Assembly: GCA_905250025.1 (NCBI GenBank)
Contig: CAJNOJ010000385.1
Span: forward strand, 21,177 to 85,176
DNA from: Adineta ricciae
Lineage: Eukaryota > Rotifera > Eurotatoria > Adinetida > Adinetidae
DNA: 64,000 nt
Reading direction: 5' to 3'
Shown here: positions 1 through 12,452 of the stretch, piece by piece
How positions within the stretch are numbered: the first letter of the stretch is position 1
Layout of the letters: each line of letters opens with the position of its first letter
Made by a program: the position numbers and the translations under genes
The notes under the pieces: generated by a model
What the model was told of the DNA's origin: nothing
The model's input: only the letters and a program-made list of their open reading frames with translations
Databases searched by the model: none

Positions 1-2647
1 TGACTTTGATGAAAATTTATCTTTATCATCAGAGAAAGAAACACAATCGGTGCTGATAATCGACGCCCGAAATCCCTTGGTATCATTAGTCATTGTTCGA
101 TTTAGCTGAATGAAATCCAAGAGAGAATACATAAAAGAAAGCAACTGTTGAACAAAGATACAATCATAGTTTTCTGTTCAATCGTCTTCATCGAAAGAAT
201 TACGAGCTTGGATGAATGAATCTTCTTCGTACAGAATTGATTGGTTCAATTATTTTAGTTTAGATTCAATTACGACATAAGAATATGAAGTTTCAAATCT
301 TCTACTTGAAAATTAAGTGATTCTTCTTAGTCATATAAGTTGTCATCACTTTTGATGGGACATAAGAGAGAGGAAGAGAAGGAGGAAAAGTATGTTCAAG
401 TACTTCAATACATAAAACAAAGGATTAAATGAAAATTCAGTTTTTTCCCTTTTCGTTCATCGTCAATTGTCAGATGAAAGACACAACGAGTTGATTTATG
501 TCAGCATTTCATCTTTTACTTTCTTATTCATTTCAATCAGCAAGTAATTCCCTTAATATCAACACGCACAATAGTTAGATCATTTTCAATCGACTCACTA
601 ATCCTCTTCTCATTCGTTAGTTTGTCTGAATAACCTATACAGGTGAAAGACAGAACATGCGAACTTCTCTTTCATTAAGTTGACCATTATGTCGACTTAT
701 TCTCGTGCTACACGAAAGAACAGGAAACACTAGACGTATGTGTTGATGGATAGGAGGTGGTCGTCCATTAGAGTGAGTAGCTCTTGGGGTCATTCGAGTG
801 GGCACCACCAACACAACTTTGACTCTCTTATTCAATACTTAAGAGTCTAGCCATCATTTTTCTCCTCTACTTTTCACACATCGACATTCGTTCTTTTCTT
901 TTTCAATCGTCTTAATCGTCACCTCCCATATTCTCTTCTTCGTTGATATACTTCATCGAGCAAGAATGAAATCGAATTAAACGATATAGCAAAGACATGT
1001 TCTCGTATTGTATTGATCGAACAATGAAATGGGTAGATCATCTTTCTTCTCCTCTTAAATGACAATCTCCAGTTTATATATCTCAAGAGTAAGAAATAGT
1101 TGACCAATATCAAATCTTTTCTCTTTCACGCCTAATTATTGTGGTAAATGATGAGTTCAATACATTCGTACACATGAAATTAGTTAGGTAGTGAACATGA
1201 GAACGCAGAAAGGAAAAAGAAACGTTTGATCAGCAATGAAAACCTGTGTATATATGTGATATACATTCATAGATCAAATGATAATATAATGTGATGTTCA
1301 CGCCCATATCTCGATGTCATTTACACGATCTTCTCATTCATTCATTCATTCATCCAACTTCTTCACCTTACTGACCACAAGCAAAAAGACATCTTGACAT
1401 CGAAACTAACGAACGTCATATGTAATCGAGAATATGATGTTCATTTAGATTTAAAGGTCAAAGTTGCAACATATATCTCGATGTAATATTTCCAACTTCT
1501 CCTAGTTAAGATCCGATTACCGACATGACTGAATAACATTTTTTTGAAAAAAGAAAAATCAATTTCTTCCCTTTTGGCTTGTCTTCTCGTTTTTCTTCTT
1601 CTGATTGCGTATGTGTGTGCCTACTCTCACGGGCTTCGTGCATGCATGAATGTTACTGCTCATTTTCTTCTTCTTCTTCTTCTTCTTCTTTTTTTTGTGT
1701 ACGATCGAGCGTTCTCTGACCTCCTCCCATCTTTTTTCCTATAGAAGATTTATATACATGCGCACGTCGATGATTATATAACCTCGATCTTTTTGTGCTT
1801 CAGGCTACTGCTGTTTTCAACGCATGAAACGTTGAAATCTGACTGCTGAGTTCGATTTTGTCGTCTGATCATCAAACGTGTCGAGCTTCTTTATTTGATC
1901 CAACAAATAGTAATCAAACAGAATGATATGTCAGACAGACGCCAACCGAGTGTCTAATTAGTCATGATATTTCACTTGCTTTTCTCCGTACCGCTCAATA
2001 GGATACAAGGTTTTCCTATTGTTCATTTTAAACTAAAGAGCATATCCTTGTCAACTCAACAGCTCCCTCCAGAATGATTTCTGGTTCCATGATTGTTTGT
2101 TGATAGTATGCTTTTTCTTTGTCGCGTCTTTCGTGTCGAGGTACTGGTGAGTCTGTGGTTTCTATTGATCTCAATATAATGCGAGAGAGAGAGAGAGAAA
2201 GAAAGATAGTTATTCGTGCAGGATTAATGCAAGTTCAATGGATGACCTTGTCTTTTCCATGAAAGCTGTAAACAATCTTTCTTGTTTGAACATACGCACT
2301 GGATTGAAAATGAATTAATATACTGTTGAATAGACAAACATTCTTGAACCGAAATGCTTTTCCTTTTTCCCATGTTCATTTTGTTCTCTCTAATTATGCC
2401 ATGTCGTCAAAAGGTATCTCATCATCTAATTGGTGACATGTTCATTTTTCTTTTCTTCTGTGTCAAATTGAACAGCAACAGTTCATCTCGGCAGCTGTTG
2501 CAGAAAAAGAAGAGAGAACTTTTCTCTTTCTCTTCTAGATCATTATTTTTTTCTTTCTCCTTCTCCTTCTCTTTCTGTCTTCTCGCTTTTACCTTCATTT
2601 ATATATATCGTATACATACATACAGACGCATTTAATACAATAATAAC
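1..2647. other. Noncoding region upstream of the Frizzled gene
   Basis: No reading frame here resembles a protein and none joins plausibly to the next gene. The stretch is AT-rich with simple-sequence tracts: CATT repeats near 1336-1352, a CTT run near 1663-1693, a GA run near 2184-2200 and pyrimidine-rich DNA near 2520-2585. It probably holds the 5' UTR and regulatory DNA of the Frizzled gene, but no specific site can be named. Confidence 0.6.
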
Positions 2648-5261
2648 ATGAATCGATATTTCAAGCAACAGCTAGGTCTTCTATTACTTGCATTAATCCT
2701 GCAAATCAGTCGTGTCACAAGTGACCAGCAGCAACCACAATGCCAAGCAATCACCTATTACGAATGCAAAAATATCGGATACAATCAAACATATTTGCCT
2801 AATAAATTTAATCATCAGGATCAAAAAGATGTTGCACTTGTGGTATGTACGAATTGAAAGTAATCATCAGCTTGAGAAATGTCATTAATGATTGATAATT
2901 ATTCGTGTCGTCGAATTCGATAAGAATAACTACATGTTTCCTTTCATCGAACTCTCCTCCGAAGTGCTAATCGATCTTTCGAAGTACATAGGTGTGAAGA
3001 GAAAGATACATATCTGATTCTATTCACTCCAAGCAGGCCAGTTTTCTTTTCTGACATTTGTCTGACCTTCGAACTGATCTGACAAATAAACAATGGATAT
3101 TATGATATCATTAACAGCGAACGATTATGTCAATAGAAGAAAAAGATATTTCTACCGAATGTTAAAAGGCTTCCGTGAGGAACTAATTCAAATATTGGTT
3201 CATAGGATCTAATAGATGTGTGTATGTGCGTGTGAACGCACGACGTGTTAAATAAGCGAACTTTTTTGATCAGATAAAATCCGATATGACAAGATTTTCT
3301 TTGTTTCATTTAGATCAATCAATTTACAGCTTTAATTGCCGTTGGATGTTCATCTGAACTACGCTTTTTACTCTGTTCAATTTATATGCCGTTATGTTTA
3401 CCAAATTATTCTGAAACGATCCCACCATGTCGTGAGGTAGACACGCATTGTATTTGTACGAATTCTCTAATTGTCAAACATTCAATTTCTATTAGGTATG
3501 CGAACGTGTTCGTACGCCATGCGAAGCATATTATACACGATATGGCTTCATTTGGCCAGATGCATTGAAATGCGAACAATATCCATCGAGTAGTGAGAAT
3601 GCGATCTGTATGGATCCGAGAAAGAACGAAGCGCCGTCAGCAAAATCACCAATGAAATTGTCTTCTCCTCGTCCTGCGCATTCATCACCTGTATCATCAT
3701 TATCATCTTCATCATGTTGTCAATGTAACACATCATTAGGTTATCGTCTTATTGATGATGATTATGAATCAATTAAACGATGCGTTCCGCCTTGTTATTC
3801 ACCGTATTTCAACGATGAACAATCGAAATCGATGATGAATATTTGGTTAACATTCTTAAGTTCGCTATGTGCGGTATCATGTGCGTTTGTTCTCTTAACA
3901 TTTTGTATTGATATAACAAGATTTAAATACCCGCAACGACCGATTATATTCTTGGCATTATGTTATTTCTTTGTATCATGTGGTTATTTGATACGTTTGG
4001 GTTTGGGACACGAAAACGTTGCCTGTCGTTTAGAAAACAAGGTAAGCTGAAAATCTGAGGTTTTCAATGTACTTGTGATAACACCTTGTGTGTACAGAAC
4101 AATGCCTGTCCATTGTTACTGAAAAATGATGCATTTTCGAAGGACGACATTTCTTTGATCAACCTTGTTCTGACATATCTTTTGCAGAATGTCATTATTT
4201 TGACATATGCATAGCATTTCTTTTCCCAAGAAAAGCAGTGCATCAAGTGTTTGAATTTCGCAATTCCAACGTTTCTTTTTAATTAGTTCCTGTCCTTGAT
4301 GTTTCATCTGTTTAGATCGATTCGCCATCGTATCTTCAACTTGTTCGTGTGTCAGGCCCATCAAACTGTGCATTTGTTTTTGTTTTAACATATTTCTTTG
4401 GTATGGCTTCATCTGTATGGTGGGTTATACTAACACTAACATGGTTTCTTGCTGCTGGCTTCAAATGGTCGTCAGAGGCGATCGCACATTATTCAGTTTA
4501 TTATCATCTCATTGCTTGGCTGCTACCATGCTTACAAACAATCGCCATTCTCATGCTGAATGGCATCGATGGTGATCCGATCAGTGGAATCTGTTTTGTT
4601 GGACATACAGATTCATCAATGTTACGCGGCTTTGTTATACTACCATTGATTGCTTTTTTGACTATTGGCACAATCTTTTTGTTGGGTGGTTTGATTAGTT
4701 TAATGCGTATTCGAAATGTGATGAAGAGTCAAGATCGAACGAAAACGAATAAATTAGAGAAATTAATGGTACGAATTGGACTCTATTCCATTCTTTATAC
4801 CGTTCCAGCAACCTTTGTAAGTGAACAAGATTTTTCTGGAAAAGCTCGCATGTTATCTGCTTGTTTGTTAGGTAATTGGAATTTACTTTTATGAATTACG
4901 CTATCGCACGATTTGGGAAGATAATCTTCATTGTAACAAATGTCCGGATCGATCGACATCATCATGGGCAATTCAGCCAAGTTTTACGATATACCTCGCC
5001 AAATATTTCTTCTTACTGATCGTCGGTATTACAACTGGTCTATGGATCAATTTGAATAGTAAAACTATACGTTCGTGGAAGAAGTTCTTTTGTCGCTGCT
5101 TCTGTTGCAAGGCGATGGATGAAGAACATCATTATCAACAATATGGTAGTCATCATGGACGAGAGGATTACGGAATAAATTATTCATACAAACATACGAA
5201 AATTAATGGAAGCAAATATTCGCTTCCGTCGTCGAAACAATTACCATTAGTACATGTCTAA
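2648..5261 (+). CDS. Frizzled-type Wnt receptor, Fz5/8 subfamily
   Basis: A seven-transmembrane Wnt receptor of the plasma membrane. Five exons are read: 2648-2842, 3314-3436, 3496-4041, 4316-4816 and 4872-5261, all with GT-AG introns and matching phase. A signal peptide (GLLLLALILQISRVTS) is followed by the Cys-rich Wnt-binding domain, starting CQAITYYECKNIGYNQTYLPN. A Ser/Pro linker and a membrane-proximal Cys segment (CQCNTSLGYRL) lead into seven hydrophobic helices. The last exon carries KTIRSW, matching the KTxxxW motif that binds Dishevelled PDZ. The protein ends KQLPLVHV, close to the PDZ-ligand tails of vertebrate FZD5 and FZD8, which is the basis for the subfamily call. The first intron is unusually long (471 nt). 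It converges with nanos downstream. The family is secure; the subfamily is inference. Confidence 0.93.
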
Positions 5262-6136
5262 ATTGTTTGGATATATTCTTCTCGCGACTCCTCTCATTCC
5301 ATTGTATTTTTCTTGTTGTGCATTTCGTCAATCTATACTTTAATCCTATTTGTGTGCGTGTGCGTGTGGTTTTTTCTATTTTTATAATAAAAGCCAGGAT
5401 AGCAACAGTTCTCTTTCCTCTTCCGAACAGGGATCATCGGCATATTGTATACATAATAGAACTCCATGGGTGGTAATGCAATTTCTATCTGACATGATAA
5501 CAATTGAATTAGAAATATGTTAATTAGGAAAAAGAAGAATGTGACAGGGCCTTGTGAGTAATACGATTGAAGGATAATTGAAGTCAGAATTCGAGTGTTG
5601 GACAAAACTGGTTTCATATCATAATCATTCTTCAATTACTTTATTCTCAATCATCGATCGTGGATTCTTTTCATGACATAAAACAAAAAAGAAACGTACT
5701 GCAACAATTTTCACGTCTCAAAACTGAGACTAGAACACACACACACAAGAAGAAAAAACGAAAAAAAAAGAAAACTAAACACTTATACATAAACAAAGAA
5801 CTCTCTGTTTCTCTGCCTCTCACACACACACGCATAAAACATACACATGTACAACGGAACAAAAAAAGAAAGAAAAACTGCCACTAACGCAAACTCTTGT
5901 TTATTAGTGGACTTGCGACAATTAACAATAATAATAACAACTAGTGACGAGACAAAGAATGATTGTTTAGTTTAGAAGTGAAATTATTATTATTATTATT
6001 TTTGTGAGAGATGCGGAAAGACAAAACTAATATTTTTTTTAATAGATGAGCAATTCTACATTAGAAGAAATATTGACATGGCACACCGAAGAAGAAAAGA
6101 AAAACGCAAACAAACTTATTTTCCTAAAAATCATAT
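5262..6136. other. 3' intergenic region between frizzled and nanos
   Basis: The two genes converge here. An AATAAA at 5386-5391 follows the Frizzled stop by about 125 nt and is the likely polyadenylation signal. The rest is low complexity: CA/GT repeats near 5353-5370 and 5736-5750, A-rich DNA near 5755-5780 and an ATT repeat near 5985-6001. The reading frames here are translations of repeats and are not accepted as genes. Confidence 0.6.
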
Positions 6137-7203
6137 TTAATCAAATGCATTGCCAAGCATTTGACTATTACCTGGAGATTGATGCAATGGACAATAGCGT
6201 AATGTGTGCGCTAAATCGCCTGTCGCGCCACATTTTGGGCATACATAAGCACGAAGGATGGGACAAAGAATTGTTCCAGCACCATTGCGTAACATATGTG
6301 ACCGATAAACTTCAAATGATTCACCATTTTCAAAACAAAATTTACATTTCATTTTGATGCCTAGCATGAAGTACAAAGCTCGAGCATCGGTCACTTGCTT
6401 TGTCATGTCTAAAGCACAATGAGAGCTTTTTCTATTCGAAATGGTTGTAGTTGTGTCGTGCTTACCAATCTGTGCTCGTTTAGCAATGAATTTTTTACTT
6501 CCCGTCGGATCGTTCATGTCGTCCGAATCGGAAAACATATTCATATGATCATGAGATGTGGCGATGGATGTTGACGGTGGTGAATAACCAATCAAGTTTG
6601 TTAAATCAGTAAATTGATGATGAGAAAATGGAGTATTGATCGATCGAGTATTTTGCGATAAACAATGACTACAATTCGACAAAAGTTCTGAATATTTCCT
6701 ATTCGAATTCTGTTCCTACCGTGAGAGATAATTGCTGTGTTGACAATGTTGCTGCTGTGGTAGTGGTTGTTCTTTATTATTATTACTACCAATTGCTAAA
6801 CGAAGATATTGATTACTTAAATTTGTTGATGAGCCAGCACAAAGTAAAGGCGATGTATCACCGAAATCGGAATCCAGTCCTGGTGATGATAGATAATCCA
6901 GTTCATTAAATAATCGAGCAGCATTCGTTGATGACGATGAGCCGATGCCGGAACCCATCGGTGGGGTTGCTAAAACCTTTTCCATGATACCACGTACAAC
7001 ATTAGCAGCAGCAAATGACATGGGCGCACCACCCGAACGATTTCCATCAGTAGAACCCGATGATGAATTCGAGACTGAAGAGCCAGTTGATGTCGTTGAG
7101 AGAGCTGTTAAATTATTATTCAGCATTGATTGATAAGAACCTAGAGATAAAGGTAGAGAATGATGATGAAATCATTCGAGGTTGTTAACGTACTAATTGA
7201 CAT
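6137..7203 (-). CDS. nanos: Nanos-type RNA-binding zinc-finger protein
   Basis: Nanos proteins work with Pumilio to repress mRNAs in germline and stem cells. The C-terminal exon encodes the tandem CCHC zf-nanos domain: CKFCFENGE, then a His and [17 protein letters not shown], then [10 protein letters not shown]. All eight metal ligands are present. The N-terminal part is Ser/Thr/Asn-rich and looks disordered, as in the family. Three exons are proposed: a 10 nt exon at 7194-7203 holding the ATG and giving MSI, then 6790-7140, then 6137-6687. The 10 nt exon rests on a GTACGT donor, a CTCTAG acceptor and a matching phase. A later in-frame ATG at 7126 would give a protein 8 residues shorter. The intron at 6688-6789 is the best in-frame choice but is not the only GT available. 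Confidence 0.9.
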
Positions 7204-7588
7204 TTTTGAAACTAAATTCAAATTGATTTGAATTGCTTGATATTGTATGTGCTCGATGAATATGAAAACAACGAACTGAACTTGGCGATTCTCGAACGAA
7301 TATAGTCGTACACGAGAGGAAGAGAAGAAAGAAAAAAAAACGAAGATTCACTATCGCTCTCCCATACTTTCTAAGAAGGATAGAAAAATCGAATCCACGT
7401 GTGAATCATTCGACGAAACGAATAGTCAGGAATGGACAGAGTTCTATCGAGGGTATGTGGAATACTTCGAAATACGAATCGCTTCTGTGATCAATTCATT
7501 TATTTTAAGACAAAATCACGCAAAGAGAAAAATACGAATTCGATTAAGCTTTCTATCACATGTAAAGTTTCTTTGATGATCGCTTCGT
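7204..7588. other. Intergenic region between nanos and a small gene
   Basis: Short AT-rich spacer with an A-rich tract near 7328-7340. It probably contains the nanos promoter and 5' UTR and the 3' end of the next minus-strand gene. No coding pattern is seen. Confidence 0.4.
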
Positions 7589-8077
7589 TTACCATTGTTG
7601 ACGATATTCAGTTGACTAGAAGAAAGAGGGGAAAAATTATGAACTCTTTTTTCAAGAAAGTCAACGCAAGCACATACAGTGAATCGATTGGGAAGACGAG
7701 CATCTCGTCGATAGTATTGTCGTTGTTGTTGTGAAGGCGCGGCCGTTTTCGGTCGACTATAAACATTCAAACGATAATCAAAAACAAGTCTGAATGAGAA
7801 ACACATCATCCTACACGTATATATCTCGGGTTCGTTGAAATGAAACAGGTTCGCTATCATCTATTACCATCATTTCCATCGGTGTGCAGGTACAACGTGC
7901 TGGTCGGATGTCTGGACGGAAGATACGAGTTGGTAGTTCGAACGATTTCTTCATCGGTTGTGGACGTTCCAGCTTGCGTGCTTGCTTGTCAAGATCTTTC
8001 TGTGTTCGAAGAGATTGATTTCGTTCAATGATATGTTGGCGGCGTTTAGCCTCATAGTACTGTGCTTCCATACTCAT
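7589..8077 (-). CDS. Small basic protein of unknown function
   Basis: Not recognised. Three exons are read: 7815-8077, 7678-7789 and 7589-7615, giving about 133 residues. The N-terminal half (MSMEAQYYEAKRRQHIIER...) is charged and helical; the C-terminal half has RPKTAAPSQQQRQYYRRDAR and ends TSTEYRQQW. The last intron has normal GTATGT and TTCTAG ends. The first would be only 25 nt (7790-7814), far below its neighbours, but its ends and phase fit. If that intron is not real, the frame stops at 88 residues. The compact basic make-up with aromatic/Pro tail motifs recalls small microtubule-associated proteins, but that is only an impression. Confidence 0.5.
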
Positions 8078-8433
8078 GTTTATTGTCTTGTTTGGTTAAT
8101 TTTCAACTGAGAATTAGATGAAATGAATGGCTCGAACAAACACTTTCAGTTCTTACTTTTTCTCCTTTTCGATTGCTGTGAAACAGAACAAACAAACACA
8201 TCAGATGTCTTGTTTTTTTATTGTTGCTAGTTAAATCTATTTTCAAGAGCAGGTCAAGCAAGAGAAACTTTTATGAAATTGAAAGAAGTGTCTCAATCGT
8301 TTTGATGAAAGATTTTTCTCTCGATCATGTACTGCCAAACAAAACCTCGCACATTCGAACATTAATTTAATAGCCACAATTGACAAGAAAAACATCGACT
8401 AGAGCACCAGTGATACATATCAAGAAAAGAAAT

Positions 8434-11400
8434 TCATGTCGATTTCGCTCGTAGTTGAGACTTCAATCGTTTTAATTCGTATTCTAATTCATTGATACGC
8501 TTTTGAATAAAGCGTTTCTCGATTGAAGTGTCTCGTTTGTTGCGTATATCGCCGTTGAGAGGTAGTAATGATATTTGACGCTGTTCTCGTTGTTCATTTA
8601 TCGCGCTCATTTCTTCTTTCAACTGATAAGTGGTTGTTATGAGTTTCGGAACATTAACAACATGCAAATCTAAACTATCACATCGAGTTGAATAATTATG
8701 CAGGCTAAAAATACGCATATGAACAATGTACAATTAGGAAATGATCGTTTCACAAACCGTTCTCCAACAAATTTTAATGAATCATGTTTGAACGATGAAT
8801 ATGCTTTGTTGTAAACATCATCAGTAACGTTCAAAACGGCGTATAGGCGCTAGAACGACGAAAATCGATATTTTCGAATTACCTTTGTCAAATTTTTCTT
8901 ACTTGCGAACAAAACAACCAACCGCGCCATTGTCGCCGACGCCAATATGGCACCGCATATTTGAAAATCAACCATTCCAATATGAGTACGATAAATCCAA
9001 CGACAATACCGGCTACTAATAGAATAAACACACCGAAAAATCGATCAACCGATAATATACGATTCTAAAGCACAATTATCGATCAGACTGATAAGCAACG
9101 TAATGTTTTTCATTACTTCTTCCAATAGTTTCGTTTCACAATTTTCATACACATACCAATCGTCGTGTAAACGTTGTATAATTCCTACAAAACATTCTCT
9201 CAGCTAACTACACAAAAGTCGAGTTCAATTTACCTTTGTCGACATACGATAATAGAATGTCCGTAATACTATCTTTCAATTCAGTATCGAATTTTGAAAA
9301 ACCCAATGACAAACCAAATGCACCGAAATTATCACCACTAATACGAATTAATTTGGAAACATCTCGCGTTAAGTAGTACCGTGCCATGGAATGATCCATG
9401 AGCAGATATGTTACCACACGACTCCGAAGTAATTCAATCCCATGACCATATGATGCCACATAATGTATATGACGATACAGAGTGTTGAGATGGAATCGTT
9501 TTAAGTATTCTTCATCACTTGTATTAGCAACAACACCGATAGTACATCGAGGCATATTCCGACATAAATCCTTAGTTAAAAAATCAGAGATGTACTCGTC
9601 ATGGCAAACTAGAGCTTACTACGATACTGTGAACTACAGTTTCTGTGTGAGTTCGACCTGTTTCAACCATGAAAGCAGCCAATTTAGCAGTGTAAATGGC
9701 AATGAATACAATACCAAAACCACCCCATACCTAATCAGAAGATGAAAATCTTGCTTTTTATCTAATTAAAACTTACATTTCCCAAGAATCGATTCGACCA
9801 ACATTTTGGTGATTTAGTTTTGAACGTATGCGAGAATATAATCGACCAAGTGATTGTCAATGCCGATGCTAAACTGAATACAATATGTCTTCGACGACCT
9901 TTTGGTGTTAAACTACAAAATCAAAAGTGAATCATTTCGACAAAACGATGTCAACTTTCTGTCAATTACCCATAAGGACTATTCCATTCAAAAAACGTTT
10001 CAAACAGAGCAGTCACGTTTAGTACAACAAATATCATTAGCCATGTTGTCCATGAGAAAGGTTGTAAAAATGCACCTAACGATAAACCAGTCGGCGATGG
10101 ACCGGTTAGAATGACATACGATGAATGATAGAAAGGTGGGCTTAAATCGTACGCTTGTGTTGCGTAGTATTCGTATGGTATAGCGGATATGGAAAAATGA
10201 GCACGACGATGTTTTAATGTTTGAGTTAGAGCGAACCATTTGTTTGGTTTATCGGAAAAGACGAATAGACGTGTCGACTGTAAACCGTTGACTAATTTCG
10301 AATCTTCGATGCGTATTAAAAGATTGACGGAGATTCCGTAGCAACAGCGAGGAGCGGCTGCCATTTTTCGATGAAGAAACAGTGCATCTGTGGTAAAGTT
10401 AGTTACTAGTGGATCGATTTCATAACACGGTATACCATAATTACAAAGAAATTCCGAGGAGATTTGGGCTTCCGATACGAACAGATAAGGAGGTTCAACA
10501 ACACCAACAATAATGGTTTTCTGGGCTCCGGTATGCATATGAACATATTGACAACCATTGCTTCCACCAGTGACGATGCCAACGTACATTTTATGGAGAT
10601 TCTGTAAGTTAACGAGAGTATTTGATGATAGCGCTGTTGTGGAATTATCTTGTTGAGCTGATGAAGAACTTTTACGTGATGCTGAACTTGTCAGACGGCA
10701 CGAACGAAATAATTGTTCAGCATTGTTATGTTGAGGATGAAATATACGATAGACCATGGCTTGACATGAGTCGCCCGTATGCGCCTATATGAAAACAAAG
10801 CATAGAAGTGACAATCGATAGGAAATTCAAATGTATTAACCATGAAGATCGTCGGAACACGCCATGCCAACGTTTTAGATTCGAATAATATCGGATCGAT
10901 TCCAGAACCAACTCGAATATCACAGTTCCATTCGGTAAAATTTGTAAACAATCTTTAAATATAGGAAAAACGCGAGGTAAGTATTTGATAAACACGACTC
11001 CGAGCTCAGCTATCGGAAATTGTCAATCTCATTCATTTCTTTAATAACTAATAACGGTATCTGCAAGCAAAGTTTCCGAATAAATGTCTTTTTCCTAAGT
11101 CAAACAATCCATTAAAACTAGTTCGTGTTGTCTCCTTCAAACACTTCGCTATTAATCAACATTAACTATACAATTCTATCAATTAGCTGAACATTCACCG
11201 AAACAGCATGTATTTATCTAAGCAAGTAAATATTTATGTCCTGTGCAAATATTGCTGTGATGTAAACTCAAATATGTTTCGTACTTGATGAACATGTGCG
11301 TTTTTTTCAGTTGTTGTTCCGATTGTCGAACTGCACAGTTAGTCGTGCCAATCAACGATGATGAGATAGGCAAACGAATGTATGTTCGAATGACTGCATT

Positions 11401-12452
11401 GAATAAGATCTTCATACTTGAATTGGAAAAATAACTGAAAAAATTCCGACGATCGGTGTTTTCCGTGTGAATCTTGGGTACATAGGACAGATTTCGTATT
11501 TCACCGAGTCGAGATGCAAACCACCAGCTGGTTTTGTCGAGAAGAATCCGGATCTGTGAATTCGTTCCAAAATCTTCGATAAATCGAAGAAATTGCAATT
11601 CACGTTCAGTGGACATAATGCATAAGATTAAATCAATATCGAGTTCAGTGAGATCCATGAGAATTTTTCGCGTATTTTGATGAAGATCAAATAACAGGGA
11701 CACTCGGGGTAAATGTGCTCGATAGATAATGTGCTGTTTAGCCAAACGAAGATATGTCAAACGATGTTCTACCATATCAAGTGAAACATCATAAATCAAA
11801 GCTAAAAGCAATAGAAAATGATGACCGGAGAGATACAACTTCGGCTTTTACCTATTCGTGTGTAAACTGAACGATTATCTAAAGCTAATGCCACTGCTTT
11901 TGCTTGTTCAATTGGATCAGACATCAGCTTGAACAGATAAGGATTATGCTAAAGGACACACTACAAAAGACAAAGTGAATGTTTAGTGGAAAGCTTTACC
12001 AGTTTGCCCTGGACGATTTGATATCGATTTGTAATGGCAATCGTCGGAATTTGCAACGAACGAGATAAGAAGTCGATTTCTTTGGTATATAAATCAGCAA
12101 TAAATATTGTATCACGTGCTTCTTCACCGATCAACGAACATAATCTACGAGTGGTGATCGCTGTTGGCTGTTCGAATATGTTCAATTTCAGATCGATTCC
12201 ATAGGATTCAGTGAGATTCTTCACATCGGTTCCGAGATAATGTTCATTGACTGTCTTGTCGAATTCTCGAAAGTAGACTACTCGAAGCGCTCGTCGAGTT
12301 GAGTACGTATGTCTTGAATGAAGGAATCGTCGTAACGATGGTCGATTCGTGTTTTCGCATTGATACAGATGAAGTAAATAAAGAAGTGTGAAAACATGAA
12401 CATAAAATACTCGAGATTTAAAACCGGTCGACAATGACCATTGATAAAACAT
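8434..12452 (-). CDS. NMDA-type ionotropic receptor, GluN3-like, divergent
   Basis: A ligand-gated cation channel subunit of the plasma membrane. Read exons: 12000-12452 (signal peptide, start of the amino-terminal domain), about 11851-11948, from about 11803, then an unresolved stretch near 10960-11250, an exon ending 10841, then 9970-10794, 9777-9912, 9620-9730, 9234-9570, 9117-9184, 8903-9064, 8758-8849 and 8434-8704. Phases agree from 10841 onward. Visible parts are S1 (VGVVEPPYLFVSE), M1 (WTTWLMIFVVLNVTALF), the pore segment after SPYGLTPKGRRR, M3 (YTAKLAAFM), S2 with the ligand-contact Asp in YLLMD, the conserved DWYVYENC, M4 and a coiled tail (INELEYELKRLKSQL) resembling the GluN3 C-terminus. 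LTPKG after M1 and the coiled tail favour GluN3. Two near-invariant positions are changed; see findings. Confidence 0.85.

Noticed and set aside
5660..5887. Open frames on both strands around 5.66-5.89 kb
   Set aside because: They translate CA repeats and A-rich DNA in the 3' region of the Frizzled gene.
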